Shown here in pieces: positions 17,793 through 26,940 of a stretch of DNA of 64,000 nucleotides (the stretch's first letter is position 1; the number at the start of each line of letters is the position of its first letter). Source of the DNA: Pseudovibrio exalbescens DSM 16456. GTDB lineage: Bacteria; Pseudomonadota; Alphaproteobacteria; Rhizobiales; Stappiaceae. The stretch is from contig NZ_AUGS01000015.1 of assembly GCF_000422785.1 (NCBI RefSeq), positions 1 to 64,000 of the forward strand, read 5' to 3'. Both the position numbers and the translations under genes were made by a program. A model generated the notes under the pieces. It was not told where the DNA came from. It saw only the letters and a program-made list of their open reading frames with translations, and made no database searches.

Positions 17793-17927
17793 ATGAAGCG
17801 TACTTATCAACCAAGCCGCCTCGTTCGCAAGCGGCGTCATGGGTTCCGCGCACGCATGGCAACCAAGAGCGGTCGTCAGGTGCTTTCTCGTCGTCGTGCC
17901 AAGGGCCGTAAGCGTCTGAGCGCTTAA
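17793..17927 (+). CDS. rpmH: 50S ribosomal protein L34
   Basis: The 44-residue basic protein [20 protein letters not shown] continues with [20 protein letters not shown] and ends LSA, the highly conserved L34 sequence. It is followed by rnpA, the universal order. The start ATG 17793 is the only choice that gives the conserved N-terminus. Confidence 0.98.
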   Translation: MKRTYQPSRLVRKRRHGFRARMATKSGRQVLSRRRAKGRKRLSA

Positions 17928-17992
17928 TCTCGGCGACGCTAAGCGGCGGCATGACCTGTATTTACTCGAGTCCAACCGCCGCAGTTAACAAA

Positions 17993-18436
17993 ATGAAAAC
18001 ACTCAAAAAGCGCTCCGAGTTTCTAACCGTTGCCAAAGGCGGAAGGACAACTCGGCGTGCTTTTGTGCTTCAAGCAGCCAAAACAAGGGGCTGCGGCGAC
18101 CCACGGGTCGGTTACACGGTCACGAAAAAGACCGGAAATGCTGTCGAGCGGAATCGGATTAAGCGCCGATTGAGAGCCGCCATTGCCATTGCAGGCCCAA
18201 GGGCAGCAGAAGATGGGGCGGACTATGTGCTCATTGGGCGGCGCGGTGCGTTGTCACAACCCTTCGACAAACTGGTTCAAGACCTCTCCGGCAGCATATA
18301 TAACGCATTCAAGAAACCGAAACCGCGTAAGGGTGGAGGTGAGCGAGCCGCAACAGGCGCGACCCGCTCCTCATCGCGGACGCGGGTGCAAACATTCACC
18401 AGTTCAAACACGAGTGATCTAGTCGATGAACGATAA
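17993..18436 (+). CDS. rnpA: Ribonuclease P protein component
   Basis: RnpA is the protein cofactor of RNase P, which trims the 5' end of tRNA precursors. The conserved core includes LKKRSEFLTVAKGGRTTRR, RVGYTVTKKTGNAVERNRIK-RRLR (RNA-binding RNR motif) and DYVLIGRRGALSQPFDKLVQDL. I choose ATG 17993 (MKTLKKRSEF) over 17951, because rnpA proteins start a few residues before the Leu-x-Lys-x-x-Phe. The 147-residue length includes a basic Gly/Arg/Ser-rich tail of about 30 residues absent from shorter homologues. It overlaps yidC by 11 nt. Confidence 0.94.
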   Translation: MKTLKKRSEFLTVAKGGRTTRRAFVLQAAKTRGCGDPRVGYTVTKKTGNAVERNRIKRRLRAAIAIAGPRAAEDGADYVLIGRRGALSQPFDKLVQDLSGSIYNAFKKPKPRKGGGERAATGATRSSSRTRVQTFTSSNTSDLVDER

Positions 18437-20237
18437 TCGCAATATGATTCTGGCGATTGTGTTGTCGCTCGGCGTGCTGCTCGCATGGCAGTTTTTTTAC
18501 GCCGGCCCACAACTCGAACGCCAGCAGGCCGAACAGCAGGCTCAGCTTGCAGAAACAGAGCAGCAGAGCGGCTCGTCCACGCCGGTCGTGAATCCAGATG
18601 GCTCTACCGCAACACCTGCAGGACCAGGCACCCAACAGGCAGCGTCACAGGTTCTGAACCGTGATGCGGCCCTCAGCCAGTCCGAGCGCGTCAAGCTGAA
18701 CACGCCGCGGCTTTCCGGTTCCATCAATCTCCTGGGCGGTCGTTTTGATGACCTCCACCTGAAGGATTACCGTCAGACCACGGATCCAACCAGCGATACG
18801 GTCATCTTGCTGTCTCCCAAGGGCAGCCCCAAACCTTACTATGCCGAGTATGGCTGGGTGGCCGATCCGGGCGCAGAAGTGACCTTGCCGACATCCGAAA
18901 CATTGTGGAATGTAGAGGATGGCGCGGAACTCACGCCTGAAACCCCACTGACCCTGACATGGGACAACGGCGAAGGCTTAGCCTTCAAGCGCACAATCAG
19001 CGTTGACGAGAACTACATGTTCACCGTCAACCAGACCGTTGAGAATGCGACCGACAGCGATGTAAAGCTGTATCCTTACGGCTTGGTGGTTCGTACAGGC
19101 GAACCCAAAACAACCGGCTACTTCGTACTGCACGAAGGCCTGCTGGGCGTTATTGGCGAAGAAGGCCTGAAAGAAATCGACTACAGCGATCTGGCTGAAG
19201 AAGGTGCCATTCGCCCAGCTAAGGCTGCCCAGGGGTGGCTCGGATTTACCGACAAGTACTGGGCTGCGACCCTCATTCCAACGCCTGGCACCGAGTTCCA
19301 GCCGAGCTTTTCCTATTCTCCAGCCAGTGACAACTTTCAGGCTGACTATCTGGGCGATGGCGTAACCATTCCCGCCGGTGGCGTTGCTGAAACAACAGCT
19401 GACCTGTTCGCCGGCGCAAAGGTATCGAGCCTGATTGACGGCTATGAAGAAACCAAGAACATCTTGAACTTCGATCTCATGATCGACTGGGGATGGTTCT
19501 ACTTCATCACCAAGCCGATGTTCTGGTTGATTGATGCGCTGTACACACTGGTAGGCAACTTTGGCGTTGCCATCCTGCTGGTGACCGTCCTCGTAAAGGC
19601 ACTGTTCTTCCCGCTCGCCAACAAATCCTACGTCTCCATGAGCAAAATGAAGCTCGTGCAGCCGCAGATGAACGAGATCCGGGAAAAGTACAAGGACGAC
19701 AAGCAAAAGCAGCAGCAAGCTCTCATGGAGCTTTACAAGACCGAGAAAATCAATCCACTGGCCGGTTGTTTGCCAGTCGTGATCCAGATCCCGGTCTTCT
19801 TCTCGCTGTACAAGGTGCTGTTCGTCACCATTGAAATGCGCCATGCGCCGTTCTTTGGCTGGATTCAGGATTTGTCGGCGCCTGATCCGACAACCATCTT
19901 CAATCTGTTCGGTATGATCCCGTGGGATCCGCCAGCGATGTTGATGATTGGCGTCTGGCCGCTGATCATGGGTGTCACCATGTTCCTGCAAATGAAGATG
20001 AACCCTGCACCAGCCGAACCGGCACAGCAGATGATATTCAACTGGATGCCGGTACTGTTCACCTTTATGCTGGCCACATTCCCGGCTGGTCTGGTGATCT
20101 ACTGGGCGTGGAACAACTTCCTGTCCATCCTGCAGCAGGGCGTCATCATGCGCCGCCAGGGTGTCAAGCTGGAGCTGTTCGACAACCTGAAGAACATGTT
20201 TGGCCGCAAATCCTCCCAAGGAGGGGATGCGAAGTAA
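18426..20237 (+). CDS. yidC: Membrane protein insertase YidC
   Basis: YidC inserts and folds inner-membrane proteins, alone or with Sec. At 603 residues it is the Gram-negative long form: an N-terminal anchor (MILAIVLSLGVLLAWQFFYA), a low-complexity Gln/Ala/Thr linker, a large periplasmic beta domain (about 90-350), then the five-helix insertase core with WGWFYFITKPMFWLIDAL, VKALFFPLANKSYVSMSKM-KLVQP, the coiled-coil hairpin REKYKDDKQKQQQALMELYK, and GCLPVVIQIPVFFSLYKVLF. The C-terminal part ends with a basic tail. Third in the rpmH-rnpA-yidC series. A strong terminator follows. Confidence 0.97.
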   Translation: MNDNRNMILAIVLSLGVLLAWQFFYAGPQLERQQAEQQAQLAETEQQSGSSTPVVNPDGSTATPAGPGTQQAASQVLNRDAALSQSERVKLNTPRLSGSINLLGGRFDDLHLKDYRQTTDPTSDTVILLSPKGSPKPYYAEYGWVADPGAEVTLPTSETLWNVEDGAELTPETPLTLTWDNGEGLAFKRTISVDENYMFTVNQTVENATDSDVKLYPYGLVVRTGEPKTTGYFVLHEGLLGVIGEEGLKEIDYSDLAEEGAIRPAKAAQGWLGFTDKYWAATLIPTPGTEFQPSFSYSPASDNFQADYLGDGVTIPAGGVAETTADLFAGAKVSSLIDGYEETKNILNFDLMIDWGWFYFITKPMFWLIDALYTLVGNFGVAILLVTVLVKALFFPLANKSYVSMSKMKLVQPQMNEIREKYKDDKQKQQQALMELYKTEKINPLAGCLPVVIQIPVFFSLYKVLFVTIEMRHAPFFGWIQDLSAPDPTTIFNLFGMIPWDPPAMLMIGVWPLIMGVTMFLQMKMNPAPAEPAQQMIFNWMPVLFTFMLATFPAGLVIYWAWNNFLSILQQGVIMRRQGVKLELFDNLKNMFGRKSSQGGDAK

Positions 20238-20260
20238 GACATCTATCAAATGATGAAAAG

Positions 20261-20291
20261 AGAGCGCGGTCAGTTGGCCGCGCTCTTTTTG
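20261..20291 (+). terminator. Intrinsic terminator after yidC
   Basis: Stem AGAGCGCGG / CCGCGCTCT with an 8-nt loop followed by a T run, 24 nt after the yidC stop. Confidence 0.9.
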
Positions 20292-20366
20292 CCTGATGGG
20301 CTTGTCTGAACGCCTGACCTGTGGCACGAACGATACCTAACCACCACCAAAGAGGAGTCTGGGGCA

Positions 20367-20440
20367 ATGAACAAGTAAGCTGCCGATCTCAAGCTCCGCA
20401 CGGGCCTAGTCCGCGCGGCCAATTACCACTATCGCAGCTT
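20367..20440 (+). promoter_or_regulatory. Structured leader with minimal ORF (Met-Asn-Lys-stop) before the CatB-type gene
   Basis: After the yidC terminator lies an AGAGGAG...ATG AAC AAG TAA unit (20351-20378), a three-codon reading frame with its own ribosome-binding site. Its stop overlaps the first arm of a long-range stem, AAGCTGC-C-GAT (20377-20387) with ATC-GCAGCTT (20431-20440). The stem ends only 6 nt before the GAGGAGG ribosome-binding site of the acetyltransferase. This layout resembles translational-attenuation leaders of antibiotic-resistance genes, but no experiment or conservation is known to me for this one. Confidence 0.4.
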
Positions 20441-20456
20441 ATCTTGAGGAGGCGTC

Positions 20457-21095
20457 ATGCCTTGCCCAGACCCTGATGCACTGTTCCCCATGAATGGGGA
20501 GAGCCATACCGTTTTTCTGAAAAACGTCATTTCGCGACCCACCATTCGAGTGGGCGACTTCACCTATTATAACGACCCGGAGCACGCCACCGCCTTCGAG
20601 GAGCGAAACGTACTCTATCATTTTGATTTTATCGGCGACGCTCTGGAAATAGGCAGGTTCTGCGCGCTCGCAACCGATGTTCAGTTCATCATGAACGGTG
20701 CCACGCACGCGCTCGGCGGCATCTCCACCTATCCGTTCAACATTTTCGGTCATGGATGGGAAGAAGGGATGGACCTGTCCACCTTTCTTACCTCGCAAAA
20801 AGGCGACACGATTGTCGAACACGATGTTTGGATTGGTCGGGGAGCGACAATCATGCCGGGGGTTCGGATCGGCAGCGGTGCCATTATTGGCGCCTATTCG
20901 GTTGTGACCAAAGATGTGCCAGCCTATACCATTGCCGCGGGCAATCCTGCGAAGGTAGTCAAGCAGCGTTTTCATCCGGACGAAGCGAGCCGTTTGTTGG
21001 AGATCGCCTGGTGGAATTGGCCAATCGAAAAAATAACACGAAACCTCAACGCAATTCGCGGTGCAGATCTTGCGGCTTTGGAGCGCGCAGTGTAA
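20457..21095 (+). CDS. CatB/Vat-type xenobiotic acetyltransferase (left-handed beta-helix)
   Basis: The hexapeptide-repeat enzyme uses acetyl-CoA to modify a hydroxyl group. It has [33 protein letters not shown] with the probable catalytic His, the class signature [16 protein letters not shown], a beta-helix run [19 protein letters not shown] and the family end [16 protein letters not shown]. These features mark the CatB/VatD group (chloramphenicol or streptogramin acetyltransferases), but relatives may act on other substrates, so resistance is not shown. GAGGAGG lies just upstream. It interrupts the usual yidC-engB succession. Confidence 0.88.
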   Translation: MPCPDPDALFPMNGESHTVFLKNVISRPTIRVGDFTYYNDPEHATAFEERNVLYHFDFIGDALEIGRFCALATDVQFIMNGATHALGGISTYPFNIFGHGWEEGMDLSTFLTSQKGDTIVEHDVWIGRGATIMPGVRIGSGAIIGAYSVVTKDVPAYTIAAGNPAKVVKQRFHPDEASRLLEIAWWNWPIEKITRNLNAIRGADLAALERAV

Positions 21096-21142
21096 CAGCA
21101 CAGACGAAATGAAAGCGGGCTCGGATCTAACTGGAAAGTCTC

Positions 21143-21790
21143 ATGACACCTGAAGAAGAAAAGCAAAAAGAACTGCTCGAGGCAGGCCGTCTTCTGTTTT
21201 CGCAGGAGTGGGACTTCATCACATCGGTGGCGGAGCTGGGACAGTTGCCTCCGCTTCGCCAACCGGAAATCGCATTTGCTGGCCGTTCAAACGTTGGCAA
21301 GTCCAGTTTGATCAACGCCCTTACAGGACGCAAGGGGCTCGCCCGCACGTCCAATACGCCGGGCCGCACCCAGATGCTGAATTTCTTCGGCGCACCAGAC
21401 AGCCCCATCACCATTGTCGACATGCCCGGCTATGGCTACGCCCAAGCACCGAAGGGGCTGGTCGATGCATGGACTGATCTGGTTTTCGACTACCTCAAAG
21501 GCCGCTCGACGTTGCGCCGGGTCTTCACGCTCATTGATAGCCGCCACGGATTGAAGAAGAACGACCTTGAAGCAATGGAAGTTCTCGACAAGGCTGCGGT
21601 GGCCTATCAGGTGGTCTTGACGAAGGCTGATAAAATCAAGCCCGGACAACTTGAACGCGTCAAGACCGAAACGCTTGAGAAGCTTTCAAAACGACCTGCA
21701 GCCTATCCTGAAGTGATTGCCACTTCCTCCGAAAAAGGATGGGGGCTGCCGGAAGTCCGTGCAGAGATTTACAAGTTGGCCACGCAATAA
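21143..21790 (+). CDS. engB: Ribosome biogenesis GTPase EngB/YihA/YsxC
   Basis: EngB is a small essential GTPase for large-subunit assembly. The 215 residues show G1 [16 protein letters not shown], the G2 Thr in [16 protein letters not shown]3 [12 protein letters not shown]4 TKADKI and G5 ATSSEKGWG. It is normally found between yidC and argB in Rhizobiales, as here apart from the two inserted genes. Confidence 0.96.
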   Translation: MTPEEEKQKELLEAGRLLFSQEWDFITSVAELGQLPPLRQPEIAFAGRSNVGKSSLINALTGRKGLARTSNTPGRTQMLNFFGAPDSPITIVDMPGYGYAQAPKGLVDAWTDLVFDYLKGRSTLRRVFTLIDSRHGLKKNDLEAMEVLDKAAVAYQVVLTKADKIKPGQLERVKTETLEKLSKRPAAYPEVIATSSEKGWGLPEVRAEIYKLATQ

Positions 21791-22038
21791 AGTCATCTCT
21801 TTCGCCACTGTATACGAGCAAACGTTCTCAGATCCGGGCAGCTTCTGAGAACAATTCCCCTTTCCGTGTTGTGACTAAGCTTTCGAACCGGCACACATGC
21901 AGCAACGTGGTTAATAATTAGATATTGACGCAACGGAAACTGTGTGGCCTCATGACACTTTAGGGGCAATTCGGGGCTCCATTCTTATCAAGTAATAGTA
22001 TTTGATCGTTCACTTTCGTGCATTTACAAGGCGAAACC

Positions 22039-22977
22039 ATGCTGCCTAAAAGCCAGATCCCTGTGCAGGATTACGGAGCCATTCCGTCAAACCTTCCAGC
22101 GTCTAGAGCAGACGACAGGCTGCCTTCTGGTGAGGCAACAGGCAAAGCAGGATTGCTTCCGCAGGCAAATGACAATCCACCTCTCCGCCTTGAAGAACAT
22201 CAGTTCAGTTCACAGCTGGTAGGAGCCTACCGCCGGAAAGAGTTCGAAGTCTTCTACCAACCCAAGGTTCGCGTCAGCGATCACGAAATCATTGGCGCCG
22301 AAGCATTGATCCGATGGAACCACCCCGACCTTGGCATTCTCGCGCCGCAGTCTTTTGGACATCATCTGTACCATGGCGAGTTGGGTCGTTCTGTCAGCTA
22401 CTGGTGTCTTGAAACAGCATGTAAGCAGGCTGCAAGCTGGCGGTGCGACCATGCCCCAGATTTTGTGGTCAGCGTAAACACATGCGCGGCCCAGCTATCC
22501 TGCCGTGACATGCCGGCACGAGTTGCCAGCATCCTTTCACTCACCGGGCTTCCACCTACTGCTCTGGAACTGGAACTGACGGAAGACCATGATCTGGACG
22601 GACTGCCCAACTTGCCACGCAACTTGGACCAGTTGCGCGACATGGAAGTGGGCATTGCTGTTGACGATTTTGGAACCGGATTTGCCTCACTCAAACATGT
22701 TTTGAATTACCCGATTTCGCGCTTGAAGATTGATCGTCTGTTCGTTGCATCACTGGATAAGCCATCCCAAACGATGAGAACTTGTGCCAGTATCGTTGAG
22801 ATGGCCACAAAACTTGGCGTCGACGTCACTGTGGAAGGCGTCGAGACGCAAGAGCAGCTCCGTGTGTTGAAAGCCATCGGATGTACTGAAGTGCAGGGTT
22901 TTTTATACTCTCGTCCGATACCAGCAGCCCAGTTTGAACGGCTCCTGATCAACGGTTTTGCATTCGCACCAGCGTGA
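22039..22977 (+). CDS. Stand-alone EAL-domain cyclic-di-GMP phosphodiesterase
   Basis: EAL proteins degrade the second messenger cyclic di-GMP. After about 60 mostly disordered residues the EAL domain runs to the end, with EALIRW (about residue 88), Asn in VSVNTCAAQL, Glu in ELELTEDHD, DDFGTGFASL, Lys in SRLKIDRLFV, the Glu of EGVET and the Gln in EVQGFLYSRP. All catalytic positions appear intact, so an active enzyme is likely. There is no GGDEF or PAS partner and no transmembrane helix. I take ATG 22039 (AAGGCGA upstream) rather than the GTG at 22018; 312 residues. It lies between engB and argB and is probably monocistronic. Confidence 0.9.
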   Translation: MLPKSQIPVQDYGAIPSNLPASRADDRLPSGEATGKAGLLPQANDNPPLRLEEHQFSSQLVGAYRRKEFEVFYQPKVRVSDHEIIGAEALIRWNHPDLGILAPQSFGHHLYHGELGRSVSYWCLETACKQAASWRCDHAPDFVVSVNTCAAQLSCRDMPARVASILSLTGLPPTALELELTEDHDLDGLPNLPRNLDQLRDMEVGIAVDDFGTGFASLKHVLNYPISRLKIDRLFVASLDKPSQTMRTCASIVEMATKLGVDVTVEGVETQEQLRVLKAIGCTEVQGFLYSRPIPAAQFERLLINGFAFAPA

Positions 22978-23112
22978 CAACGACGAAAGGACGGCGCCAA
23001 GTAGTTTGAGAAAACTCAAGAAACACGTTATAAGCGCATAAGTAATTTTGTGCGCCTGGTTTGGCGTTAATTTTGATGAGCACCTTTCATCTTAACTAGG
23101 TGAATATCGACG

Positions 23113-24000
23113 ATGAGTTCTCTTGAGTCCGCCTCCCGCGCCCGGATCATTGCCCAGGCCCTTCCTTACATGCAGCGCTACGACAAGACAAAAGTCGTGG
23201 TCAAATACGGCGGCAACGCCATGGGGGACGAAGAATTGTCCCGAGCATTTGCGCGTGACATCACGTTGCTGCGACAGTCCGGCGTTCACCCAGTGGTGGT
23301 GCACGGCGGAGGGCCTCAAATCGGCAGCATGCTTAAACGCCTGAACATTCAATCGGAGTTCAAAGGCGGATTGCGCGTTACCGACCGCGCGACTGTAGAA
23401 GTGGTCGAGATGGTTTTGAGCGGCTCAATCAACAAGAGCATCGTTCAAAACATCAACTACGAAGGAGGACGCGCAATCGGGTTGAGCGGCAAGGATGGCG
23501 ACATGCTTCTGGCCCGCAAGCTGCACCGCAAGTTCCGGGATCCGGATTCCAAAATCGAGGAGATTCTGGATCTCGGTTTCGTCGGCGAGCCGGATGTTGT
23601 GAACCCGAAGGTGCTGGAGCTCATCCTTGAGAAAGATCTGATTCCGGTGGTCGCGCCGGTGGCCCCGGGCCGGGATGGCGAGACCTACAATATCAATGCG
23701 GATACCTTCGCAGGCGCCATCGCAGGCTCCTTGAACGCCAAACGCCTGTTGTTCCTAACGGACGTACCGGGCGTTCTGGACAAGGACGGCAAGCTCATAA
23801 AGCAGCTCACCGTGGCCGGTGCCCGCGCCCTTATAGCCGACGGCACCATTTCTGGCGGCATGATCCCGAAAGTTGAAACATGCATGGAAGCCCTCGACCG
23901 CGGCGTCGAGGGAGTGGTAATCGTTGACGGAAAGGTACCCCATTCTGTCCTGCTTGAGCTGTTTACAGACCATGGAGCCGGAACGCTCATCGTTCCTTAA
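23113..24000 (+). CDS. argB: Acetylglutamate kinase
   Basis: ArgB phosphorylates N-acetylglutamate, the second step of arginine synthesis. The 295 residues have [46 protein letters not shown]-like [19 protein letters not shown] and [15 protein letters not shown], all family hallmarks. The next gene downstream is the HAD nucleotidase, as in many Rhizobiales. A terminator follows 20 nt after the stop. Confidence 0.97.
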   Translation: MSSLESASRARIIAQALPYMQRYDKTKVVVKYGGNAMGDEELSRAFARDITLLRQSGVHPVVVHGGGPQIGSMLKRLNIQSEFKGGLRVTDRATVEVVEMVLSGSINKSIVQNINYEGGRAIGLSGKDGDMLLARKLHRKFRDPDSKIEEILDLGFVGEPDVVNPKVLELILEKDLIPVVAPVAPGRDGETYNINADTFAGAIAGSLNAKRLLFLTDVPGVLDKDGKLIKQLTVAGARALIADGTISGGMIPKVETCMEALDRGVEGVVIVDGKVPHSVLLELFTDHGAGTLIVP

Positions 24001-24018
24001 CTCCAGACTGGTCTGATA

Positions 24019-24044
24019 AAAAGGTCCTTCCCGGGACCTTTTTT
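24019..24044 (+). terminator. Intrinsic terminator after argB
   Basis: AAAGGTCC and GGACCTTTT form a compact stem followed by six T residues. Confidence 0.85.
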
Positions 24045-24090
24045 AATTCAAGAGCTTCCAACGATCACAGCGGTTCCCTATCTTGACACC

Positions 24091-24822
24091 ATGATTAAGC
24101 AAAACGGTCGATTAGACTTCTCCTCGTTTGACGAGATCGATACTTGGATATTTGATCTCGACAATACTCTGTATCCGGCACACTCGGACCTGTTCCCGCA
24201 GATCAACCAAAAGATCAATGCGTATGTTCAGATGTTGACGGGCAAGCCGCAGGAAGAGGCGCGTCTGATCCAAAAAGAGTATTACAAAACCTACGGCACC
24301 ACATTGCGCGGCCTGATGATGGAACATGACATCATGCCAGATGAATTTCTGGAGTTTGTACATGACATCGATCATTCCTGCCTCGATCCGGACCCACAAT
24401 TAGGTGACGCCATTCGCCAACTCCCTGGACGGCGTTTCATTCTGACGAATGGCACACGCAAGCACGCCGAGGCTGTGGCAGGAGTTTTGGGCATTACCGA
24501 GCACTTCGAAGACATTTTCGGCATTGTTGAAGCCGATCTGGTACCCAAACCCGCCCAGGAGAACTATGACAAGTTCATCAAGAAGTACGGCGTAGACCCG
24601 ACCTCCGCGGTCATGTTCGAGGATCTGGCCCGTAACCTGCAGGTGCCTCATCAACTGGGCATGCGCACGGTATTGGTCGTGCCTCAAGGCACACGCGAAG
24701 TATTTCGGGAAAACTGGGAACTGGAAGGTGCAGCAGCACCGCACGTTGAGTTTATCACCGACCATTTGGGAGAGTTTCTCTCTCACATCCTTTCGGTTAA
24801 GGCCGGTCGTCATCCCTCCTGA
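24091..24822 (+). CDS. Pyrimidine 5'-nucleotidase-like HAD hydrolase
   Basis: HAD superfamily, subgroup of yeast Sdt1/Phm8. Motif I DLDNTLYP near residue 22, motif II Thr in FILTNGTRKHAE, motif III Lys in LVPKPAQENY, motif IV MFEDLARNL. The helical cap region carries the GTTLRGLM.. segment typical of the pyrimidine 5'-nucleotidases. Expected activity is dephosphorylation of UMP/CMP-type nucleotides. It follows argB as in related genomes and has its own terminator-separated transcript start. Confidence 0.88.
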   Translation: MIKQNGRLDFSSFDEIDTWIFDLDNTLYPAHSDLFPQINQKINAYVQMLTGKPQEEARLIQKEYYKTYGTTLRGLMMEHDIMPDEFLEFVHDIDHSCLDPDPQLGDAIRQLPGRRFILTNGTRKHAEAVAGVLGITEHFEDIFGIVEADLVPKPAQENYDKFIKKYGVDPTSAVMFEDLARNLQVPHQLGMRTVLVVPQGTREVFRENWELEGAAAPHVEFITDHLGEFLSHILSVKAGRHPS

Positions 24823-24920
24823 CGCCTGAACCGCCCCTCTTCACCCGTTCTGTTGCCTCAAGTCCCCACAAGATAGTGGGCCTAAGGGTTGACGCAGTAG
24901 ACGAGAAAAAAGCAATGCTT

Positions 24921-24939
24921 TATTGAGTTGAATTCAATA
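24921..24939. promoter_or_regulatory. Inverted repeat before the LysR-type gene (candidate autoregulatory site)
   Basis: TATTGA-GTTGAAT-TCAATA is a perfect 6-bp inverted repeat centred about 42 nt before the regulator's ATG. It contains the T-N11-A core of LysR-type operators. Confidence 0.4.
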
Positions 24940-24971
24940 GCTAACGAATAAACAGATCTGGGTGAAGACGA

Positions 24972-25865
24972 ATGGTTTCCTTGCGGGCGTTGCATGCGTT
25001 CTCTCTGCTTGCAAAACACGGTCGTGCAGCGCGCGCGGCTGAAGACTTGGGCGTGACACCATCTGCGCTGACGCACTTGTTGCGTTCGCTGGAGAGCGAA
25101 CTGGGCGCAGCCCTTGTCATTCGCGATGGTCGCGGGCTTGTTCTGACCGAGGAAGGACAACGCCTTTCCTCCAATTTAGGCAATTCATTTGATCAGATTG
25201 AGCACGCCGTAGAGGCCTTTCGAAGGCGCAGCCGAACGGAACTTCGCATCTCAACACTGTCAACGGTCGCAACGCGTTGGCTTATTCCGCGCCTGCCTGA
25301 TTTCCAGCAGAAACACCCGGATATCGAGCTGCTCATTTCGACGAGCATGCGTGTCGTCGACCTGGATCGAGAAGCTTATGACTGCGCCATTCGGCTTGGA
25401 AAGGGCGGATGGCCCAACGTTGAAACGCAGAAGCTGTGGCAAGAAGACCTCGTGGTGGCATTTGCACCTCAGCTCAGCCCCAACAATCCCAATCCGGACA
25501 TCAGCTTTCTTGATGAGCTGAAATTGCTTCACACATCCACTCGCCGCGACGACTGGCCGGTGTGGTTGAAGGCTGCAGAGATCGAGCACATAGACCCTTC
25601 ATCCGGAGCCATGTTCGAAAGCCGCAACATGGCCATTCAGGGTGCTGTTGCTGGAATGGGAGCGATTGCCATCGACACCCATTTCGTGAAGCAGGAGGTC
25701 GAGGCTGGTCATCTGATGGTACCGGACTGGCCGAAGACATCGCTGGAAACAGGGTACTGGTTCGTTCGCAACGCCGGTCGACCGCTGACCCGTCCAGTCG
25801 CCGCCTTTCGTGACTGGTTGCTGGAGCAGTCCAACGACGGCATTGCCTCCGAAGCCGCAGAATAA
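24972..25865 (+). CDS. LysR-family transcriptional regulator (GcvA-like)
   Basis: The 297 residues have an N-terminal winged helix (SLRALHAFSLLAKHGRAARA-AEDLGVTPSALTHLLRSLE) and a C-terminal effector domain (RISTLSTVATRWLIPRLPDF, then SMRVVDLDREAYDCAIRLGK). RWLIPRL and the DCAIRLG signature are those of the GcvA/AmpR-like branch of LysR regulators. Targets are not clear; no divergent gene is adjacent and the next gene, dapD, is in the same direction 115 nt downstream. An inverted repeat lies just before its start. Confidence 0.9.
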   Translation: MVSLRALHAFSLLAKHGRAARAAEDLGVTPSALTHLLRSLESELGAALVIRDGRGLVLTEEGQRLSSNLGNSFDQIEHAVEAFRRRSRTELRISTLSTVATRWLIPRLPDFQQKHPDIELLISTSMRVVDLDREAYDCAIRLGKGGWPNVETQKLWQEDLVVAFAPQLSPNNPNPDISFLDELKLLHTSTRRDDWPVWLKAAEIEHIDPSSGAMFESRNMAIQGAVAGMGAIAIDTHFVKQEVEAGHLMVPDWPKTSLETGYWFVRNAGRPLTRPVAAFRDWLLEQSNDGIASEAAE

Positions 25866-25980
25866 CAAGCTTCCCGCCGTGCGCAGGGCTGGTTTGTATT
25901 GACTTGCCCTGCCCATGTGGGTACCTCCTCTTTCGATCATCTCTTCTTTCCATGGACTTCACACAGAGGACCCATCCCGC

Positions 25981-26832
25981 ATGAGCCAGACAGATCTTGC
26001 AGCTCTCGAAGCAACCATCGACGCGGCCTTCGACAACCGTGATGCGATTACAACCGAGACCACAGGGGACGTGCGCGACGCCGTCGAGAAGGCCCTGGAT
26101 CTGATGGATAAAGGCATTTTGCGTGTTGCTGATAAATCCTCAGGTGAATGGGTCGTCAACCAGTGGGCCAAGAAAGCTGTGCTGCTGTCGTTCCGCCTCA
26201 ATCCGATGGAGATCATCAAAGGCGGACCGGATGGCGCAACATGGTGGGACAAAGTCCCATCCAAGTTTCTGGGCTGGAGCGACGAGCAGTTCAAGGATGC
26301 CGGCTTTCGTGCCGTTCCAGGAAGCATTGTTCGCCGGTCAGCGTTCATTGGCAAGTCGGCAGTATTAATGCCCTCATTCGTGAACTTGGGTGCCTATGTT
26401 GACGAAGGCTCCATGGTCGATACATGGGTGACCGTGGGATCTTGTGCGCAAATTGGCAAGAACGTTCACCTGTCCGGTGGCGTCGGTATTGGCGGCGTTT
26501 TGGAGCCCCTGCAAGCAGGTCCGGTCATCATCGAAGACAATTGCTTTATCGGTGCGCGGTCCGAGGTCGTTGAAGGTGTCATCGTCCGTGAAGGCGCAGT
26601 GCTTGCGATGGGCGTGTTCATTTCGGCAACTACCAAGATCATCGACCGAAACACGGGTGAGGTATTCGTTGGCGAAGTCCCGCCATACTCGGTTGTTGTC
26701 CCAGGCGCGATGCCGGGCAAGCCACTCCCGGATGGCACCCCTGGCCCCAGCCTGGCCTGCGCCGTGATCGTAAAGCGTGTGGATGCCCAAACCCGCGCAA
26801 AGACCTCTGTCAACGATCTGCTTCGCGACTAA
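25981..26832 (+). CDS. dapD: 2,3,4,5-tetrahydropyridine-2,6-dicarboxylate N-succinyltransferase
   Basis: DapD catalyses the succinylation step of lysine and diaminopimelate synthesis; dapE at 55.3 kb codes the later desuccinylation. I start at ATG 25981 ([20 protein letters not shown]), which has AGAGGA upstream; the longest frame starts 22 codons earlier. The left-handed beta-helix is visible in [20 protein letters not shown], the conserved [40 protein letters not shown] and [14 protein letters not shown]. The length of 283 residues fits. Confidence 0.97.
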   Translation: MSQTDLAALEATIDAAFDNRDAITTETTGDVRDAVEKALDLMDKGILRVADKSSGEWVVNQWAKKAVLLSFRLNPMEIIKGGPDGATWWDKVPSKFLGWSDEQFKDAGFRAVPGSIVRRSAFIGKSAVLMPSFVNLGAYVDEGSMVDTWVTVGSCAQIGKNVHLSGGVGIGGVLEPLQAGPVIIEDNCFIGARSEVVEGVIVREGAVLAMGVFISATTKIIDRNTGEVFVGEVPPYSVVVPGAMPGKPLPDGTPGPSLACAVIVKRVDAQTRAKTSVNDLLRD

Positions 26833-26858
26833 TTCGCTCATGCATTCATGAGATGTGC

Positions 26859-26886
26859 AAGCCGGGGCCATGCGCTCCGGCTTTCT
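26859..26886 (+). terminator. Intrinsic terminator after dapD
   Basis: AAGCCGGGG and CTCCGGCTT form a stem with a 7-nt loop, followed by TCT; 27 nt after the dapD stop. Confidence 0.7.
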
Positions 26887-26940
26887 ATTGCGTCCTGCCC
26901 CATACGGTCTATAGTGCCGCCACTTCAAGCGAGAGAGATC

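Noticed and set aside
18978-20327. 449-codon minus-strand frame opposite yidC
   Set aside because: Antisense shadow of yidC; low-complexity His/Gln/Val-rich product with no domain.
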